In this document: positions 4,656 to 7,465 of the stretch, piece after piece
Layout: the number at the start of each line of letters is the position of its first letter
Position numbering within the stretch: the stretch's first letter is position 1
From: Muribaculaceae bacterium
GTDB lineage: Bacteria > Bacteroidota > Bacteroidia > Bacteroidales > Muribaculaceae
Direction: 5' to 3'
Assembly (NCBI GenBank): GCA_017619255.1
Contig: JAFZSS010000052.1
Coordinates: 1-7,465 of the forward strand
DNA length: 7,465 bases
The notes under the pieces: generated by a model
Databases searched by the model: none
Seen by the model: only the letters and a program-made list of their open reading frames with translations
What the model was told of the DNA's origin: nothing
Position numbers and translations under genes: made by a program

Positions 4656-7465
4656 ATGAGAAATCCAAAACCTAACCCTATCAAAGCATTGACAATCCTC
4701 ATCTGCATGATGTGCGCGCTCAGTGCGTCGGCCTACGACTTTGTCAAGGACGGCATCTACTACAACATCAATGGTTCCAATGCCCATGTAACTTATAAAA
4801 ACACCAACTACAACAGTTACTCAGGCACGGTGAACATTCCCGCCACGGTGACTTATAATGGCACGACCTATAATGTGAGTACCATCGGCCCATCGGCATT
4901 CCAGAACTGCACAAACCTGAAGCGTGTGGTCATCCCCAACTCGGTTTACTACCTCATGAACAATGCGTTCAAGGGATGTAGCGGCTTGACAAATATCACT
5001 ATTCCGGCATCGGTAGGCACAATTTACAATAACGTGTTTGAAGGTTGTACCTTCTTGAAGACGGTCATCTGCCTGAGACCCAACCCTGATCAGTGGGCGA
5101 CCAATAACTTCAGCACTACAACATATACCTATGCGACGCTCATTGTACCAAAGGGTAAACAGACTGCCTATCAATCCATCTCAGACGATTATTGTTGGGG
5201 AAATTTCAACAATATTGAGGAGGTGGACTTTGATTTTGCCCAAGATGCTATCTTCTATGATGATCTGGGCAATAACCAAGCGGCAGTAAGTAATGTTTCA
5301 CAAGCTTATGAGTGTTACAGCGGCGATATCGTCATTCCTCAAACAGTCACCAACAATGGCAACACCTACACAGTGACATCGGTTGCATCTGACGCATTTT
5401 ACTATGGACATTACTTGTCCAGCGTCGTTCTTCCGAGCACTATCAACGCGATTGGCTCTTATGCCTTTTATGATTGCACTAATTTGACAAGTGTAAACAT
5501 TCCTGAAGGCATCACCGCCATCAATTACTGCACCTTTGGTAATTGCCAGTCATTGCCAAGCATCACTATTCCATCAAGCGTCACCTGGATTGCCCAGAAC
5601 GCTTTCGTCAACTGCTACCAACTGACGAGCATCAACTGCCGAGCAACCACGCCGCCCATGTGCGTTGATAGCAGCTGCTTCCCCTCAAACTGCTACTCCA
5701 ACGCAACGCTCACAGTTCCCTCGACAGCGCTGAACAACTATAAAGAGGCCGATGTATGGAAGAACTTCTCTAACATCGTCAGCAGGGATTATGACTTTGC
5801 CTACAACAACATTTACTATAGAATCACGGGACCCAACACTGCCGAGGTCACCTATAAGGACAAAAACTATAACAGCTATAGCGGCACCGTGAATGTGCCC
5901 TCCACAGTCACGCACAACGGCGCTACCTATACCGTGACTGCCGTAGGTCGATATGCTTTCTATAAAAGCAATGGACTGACCGAGGCCATCCTTCCCAACA
6001 CAGTCACCATGCTCGATTATGCCGCTTTTGCCGACTGCTCAAGCCTGACATCGATTGAGATTCCCAGCAGTGTGACAGAATTGGGAGAATTCTGCTTCAT
6101 GAGTTGCGCCGCCTTGGAAGTAATCCGAATCAACGGAGAAGTCACTGCCATTCCCCGACAGTGCTTCACCTACTGCAGTTCATTGCACACCCTCACATGG
6201 CCATCAACCATCAAGGTAATTGGACCCTATGCATTTTACGAATGCAGGAAGCTGGGAAGTCTCATTCTGCCCGATGACTTGGAGACACTTCAACCCTATG
6301 CCCTGGCTAACTGCAGTTTGCTGTCTGGTGTGACTATTCCCGGCAAAGTGTCCTTCGTCGGCCAAGGAGTGTTCAGCGGATGTACTGGCTTGTACTATTT
6401 CGGAGTGGCTCAGGCAAACCAGCATTACACGGCGGTGGACAGATGCCTGATGGACATTTCTTGCGACACCTTGATTGCCTATCCCAACCTGTACAGTCAG
6501 AACTATACCATCCCCAATGGAGTGAAGGTTATCGGACCAGCGGCTTTCGGCTCCTGCGACAATCTTTTGAATGTTACCATCCCCGAGGGTGTGACGTCTA
6601 TCGAGAGCGTTGCTTTCTCGGGATGCAGCAACCTTCAATCCGTTTCCCTGTCCAACAGCATCACAAACATCGGCAACTCCGCTTTCGAGGGTTGTGAAAA
6701 CCTGCCATCCTTCTTTATTCCGGCCAATGTCACTACTATTGGTGTCGCTCCTTTCGGCCGGTGTACCAATATGACGAGAATTCAGGTCGATGATAACAAT
6801 CCTAACTTCATAGATGATGATGGTGTATTATACACTAGAGACGGGACAAGGCTCATACAGTACCCCGGTGGTCGGCCCGACAAACACTACTCGGTGCTGA
6901 ATACCACCAGTACTATCGAAGAATTGGCCTTCGAATATTCTCCCGTTATATCAGTTTACTTGCCGAAGAGCCTGCGTAACATGGGTTACGAGACGTTTGG
7001 CTCCTCCCAAGTAGAACGTGTAGTTATTGACGAGGGTCTGGATACTATTCCTGAATACACGTTCTATTCTTGTCAAAACTTGAAATCGATTTACTTGCCA
7101 TCCACCATCAAATCGATTGGCAGGCAAGCCTTTTACTACTGTGTGTATCTTGAGGATATCACCATCGCTGTTGACGGCAATGCACCAGCCATCGGCAATA
7201 ATGCGTTCTATGGTTTAGCCTTTTTCACCGACGATAGGTCTGCCAACATCTATGTTCCCGATGGCATGGCTTCAAAATACAATGGTCTGGACGAATGGGT
7301 CGACGCCTACGGTGTCTTTAACGACATTGTGTCACTGGACTCTGGCGTCGAGTTCACGGTGGACAGCCTCAACTACCAGACGACCGACGCCAACCTCAAT
7401 ACCATGGTAAGCGGTGTGACCAGCAAGAACCTCATAGACCCGGGCATCCCGCCCAAGGTGTCCTA
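4656..7465 (+). CDS. Secreted BspA-like leucine-rich-repeat protein, 3'-truncated
   Basis: The frame is open from the ATG at 4656 to the window edge: 936 codons plus a partial codon TA, so the stop is not seen. Residues 1-26 are a signal peptide (basic start, hydrophobic ALTILICMMCALSASA, cleavage likely after ASA); no lipobox fits. The rest is LRR_5/BspA-type repeats of about 23 residues with pattern A-F-x-x-C-x-x-L-x-x-[IV]-x-I-P-x-x-V-x-x-I; I count about 22. They form blocks: a header module (residues 27-78, 192-244, 379-431 and a fourth starting near 899), then 3, 4 and about 15 LRRs, then a closing module with the core [TI][LY]xVPxxxxxxY (160-191, 350-378, 863-898). Two hairpin inserts in the long block share the motif D-x-L-I-x-Y-P. 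BspA-like proteins are surface-exposed adhesins or ligand binders; the export route and anchor would be in the missing C-terminus. Divergent from the Lrp-family gene. Confidence 0.93.
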   Translation, partial: MRNPKPNPIKALTILICMMCALSASAYDFVKDGIYYNINGSNAHVTYKNTNYNSYSGTVNIPATVTYNGTTYNVSTIGPSAFQNCTNLKRVVIPNSVYYLMNNAFKGCSGLTNITIPASVGTIYNNVFEGCTFLKTVICLRPNPDQWATNNFSTTTYTYATLIVPKGKQTAYQSISDDYCWGNFNNIEEVDFDFAQDAIFYDDLGNNQAAVSNVSQAYECYSGDIVIPQTVTNNGNTYTVTSVASDAFYYGHYLSSVVLPSTINAIGSYAFYDCTNLTSVNIPEGITAINYCTFGNCQSLPSITIPSSVTWIAQNAFVNCYQLTSINCRATTPPMCVDSSCFPSNCYSNATLTVPSTALNNYKEADVWKNFSNIVSRDYDFAYNNIYYRITGPNTAEVTYKDKNYNSYSGTVNVPSTVTHNGATYTVTAVGRYAFYKSNGLTEAILPNTVTMLDYAAFADCSSLTSIEIPSSVTELGEFCFMSCAALEVIRINGEVTAIPRQCFTYCSSLHTLTWPSTIKVIGPYAFYECRKLGSLILPDDLETLQPYALANCSLLSGVTIPGKVSFVGQGVFSGCTGLYYFGVAQANQHYTAVDRCLMDISCDTLIAYPNLYSQNYTIPNGVKVIGPAAFGSCDNLLNVTIPEGVTSIESVAFSGCSNLQSVSLSNSITNIGNSAFEGCENLPSFFIPANVTTIGVAPFGRCTNMTRIQVDDNNPNFIDDDGVLYTRDGTRLIQYPGGRPDKHYSVLNTTSTIEELAFEYSPVISVYLPKSLRNMGYETFGSSQVERVVIDEGLDTIPEYTFYSCQNLKSIYLPSTIKSIGRQAFYYCVYLEDITIAVDGNAPAIGNNAFYGLAFFTDDRSANIYVPDGMASKYNGLDEWVDAYGVFNDIVSLDSGVEFTVDSLNYQTTDANLNTMVSGVTSKNLIDPGIPPKVS

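Noticed and set aside
4656..4733. Lipoprotein signal at the start of the LRR protein
   Set aside because: Cysteines occur at residues 17 and 20, but neither is preceded by a proper lipobox; a signal peptidase I site after ASA fits better.
6204..6638. Open frames on both strands inside the LRR gene (also 4821-5174, 5685-5915, 6380-6697)
   Set aside because: The LRR frame is continuous through all of them with regular repeats; the alternatives have no start context or recognisable domain.

Overview
The window looks like a chromosomal segment from a Bacteroidales bacterium, most likely near Prevotellaceae or Muribaculaceae. Four things support this: a DUF2027 plus Smr protein with the QDASFREYGFGAT ending I associate with Bacteroidota; an Lrp/AsnC regulator with the VSGAAIHQRIQKL helix-turn-helix that I recall from Bacteroidota; TAnnTTTG-type -7 boxes and little Shine-Dalgarno signal; and a large BspA-like leucine-rich-repeat surface protein. 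The genus is inference from recalled family features, not a database result.

Layout. Positions 1-854 (+) hold the 3' part of a DUF2027/Smr-domain gene whose 5' end is outside the window. Converging on it is a minus-strand cluster, read right to left: an Lrp/AsnC regulator (3736-4215) closed by a strong intrinsic terminator (3700-3727); an inositol-monophosphatase-family phosphatase (2868-3665); tryptophanyl-tRNA synthetase trpS (1698-2771), with its own -7 box at 2805-2812; and a YgjP/DUF45-type metallopeptidase (899-1609). trpS and the metallopeptidase are probably co-transcribed, because no terminator is visible in their 88-bp gap. Positions 4216-4655 are an AT-rich divergent intergenic region with candidate promoters, a 27-bp imperfect palindrome and other short repeats. 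From 4656 (+) to the window edge runs an uninterrupted 936-codon secreted LRR_5 (BspA-like) protein, still open at the end.

How the genes relate. The minus-strand genes are housekeeping (tRNA charging, sugar-phosphate or inositol-type phosphate hydrolysis, proteolysis or protein quality control) and do not form one obvious pathway. The Lrp-family gene is divergent from the LRR gene, so it might regulate itself and that surface protein, but only position and palindromic DNA suggest this.

Less ordinary features. A degenerate 7-bp tandem repeat family occurs in both spacers around trpS. A perfect 11-bp inverted repeat made from those heptads ends one base before the metallopeptidase start codon. 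The LRR protein is built of repeated header / LRR-array / closing-module blocks, three complete and a fourth beginning. TrpRS carries an apparent acidic insert. I see no mobile element, CRISPR array, RNA gene or convincing new defence or biosynthetic system.
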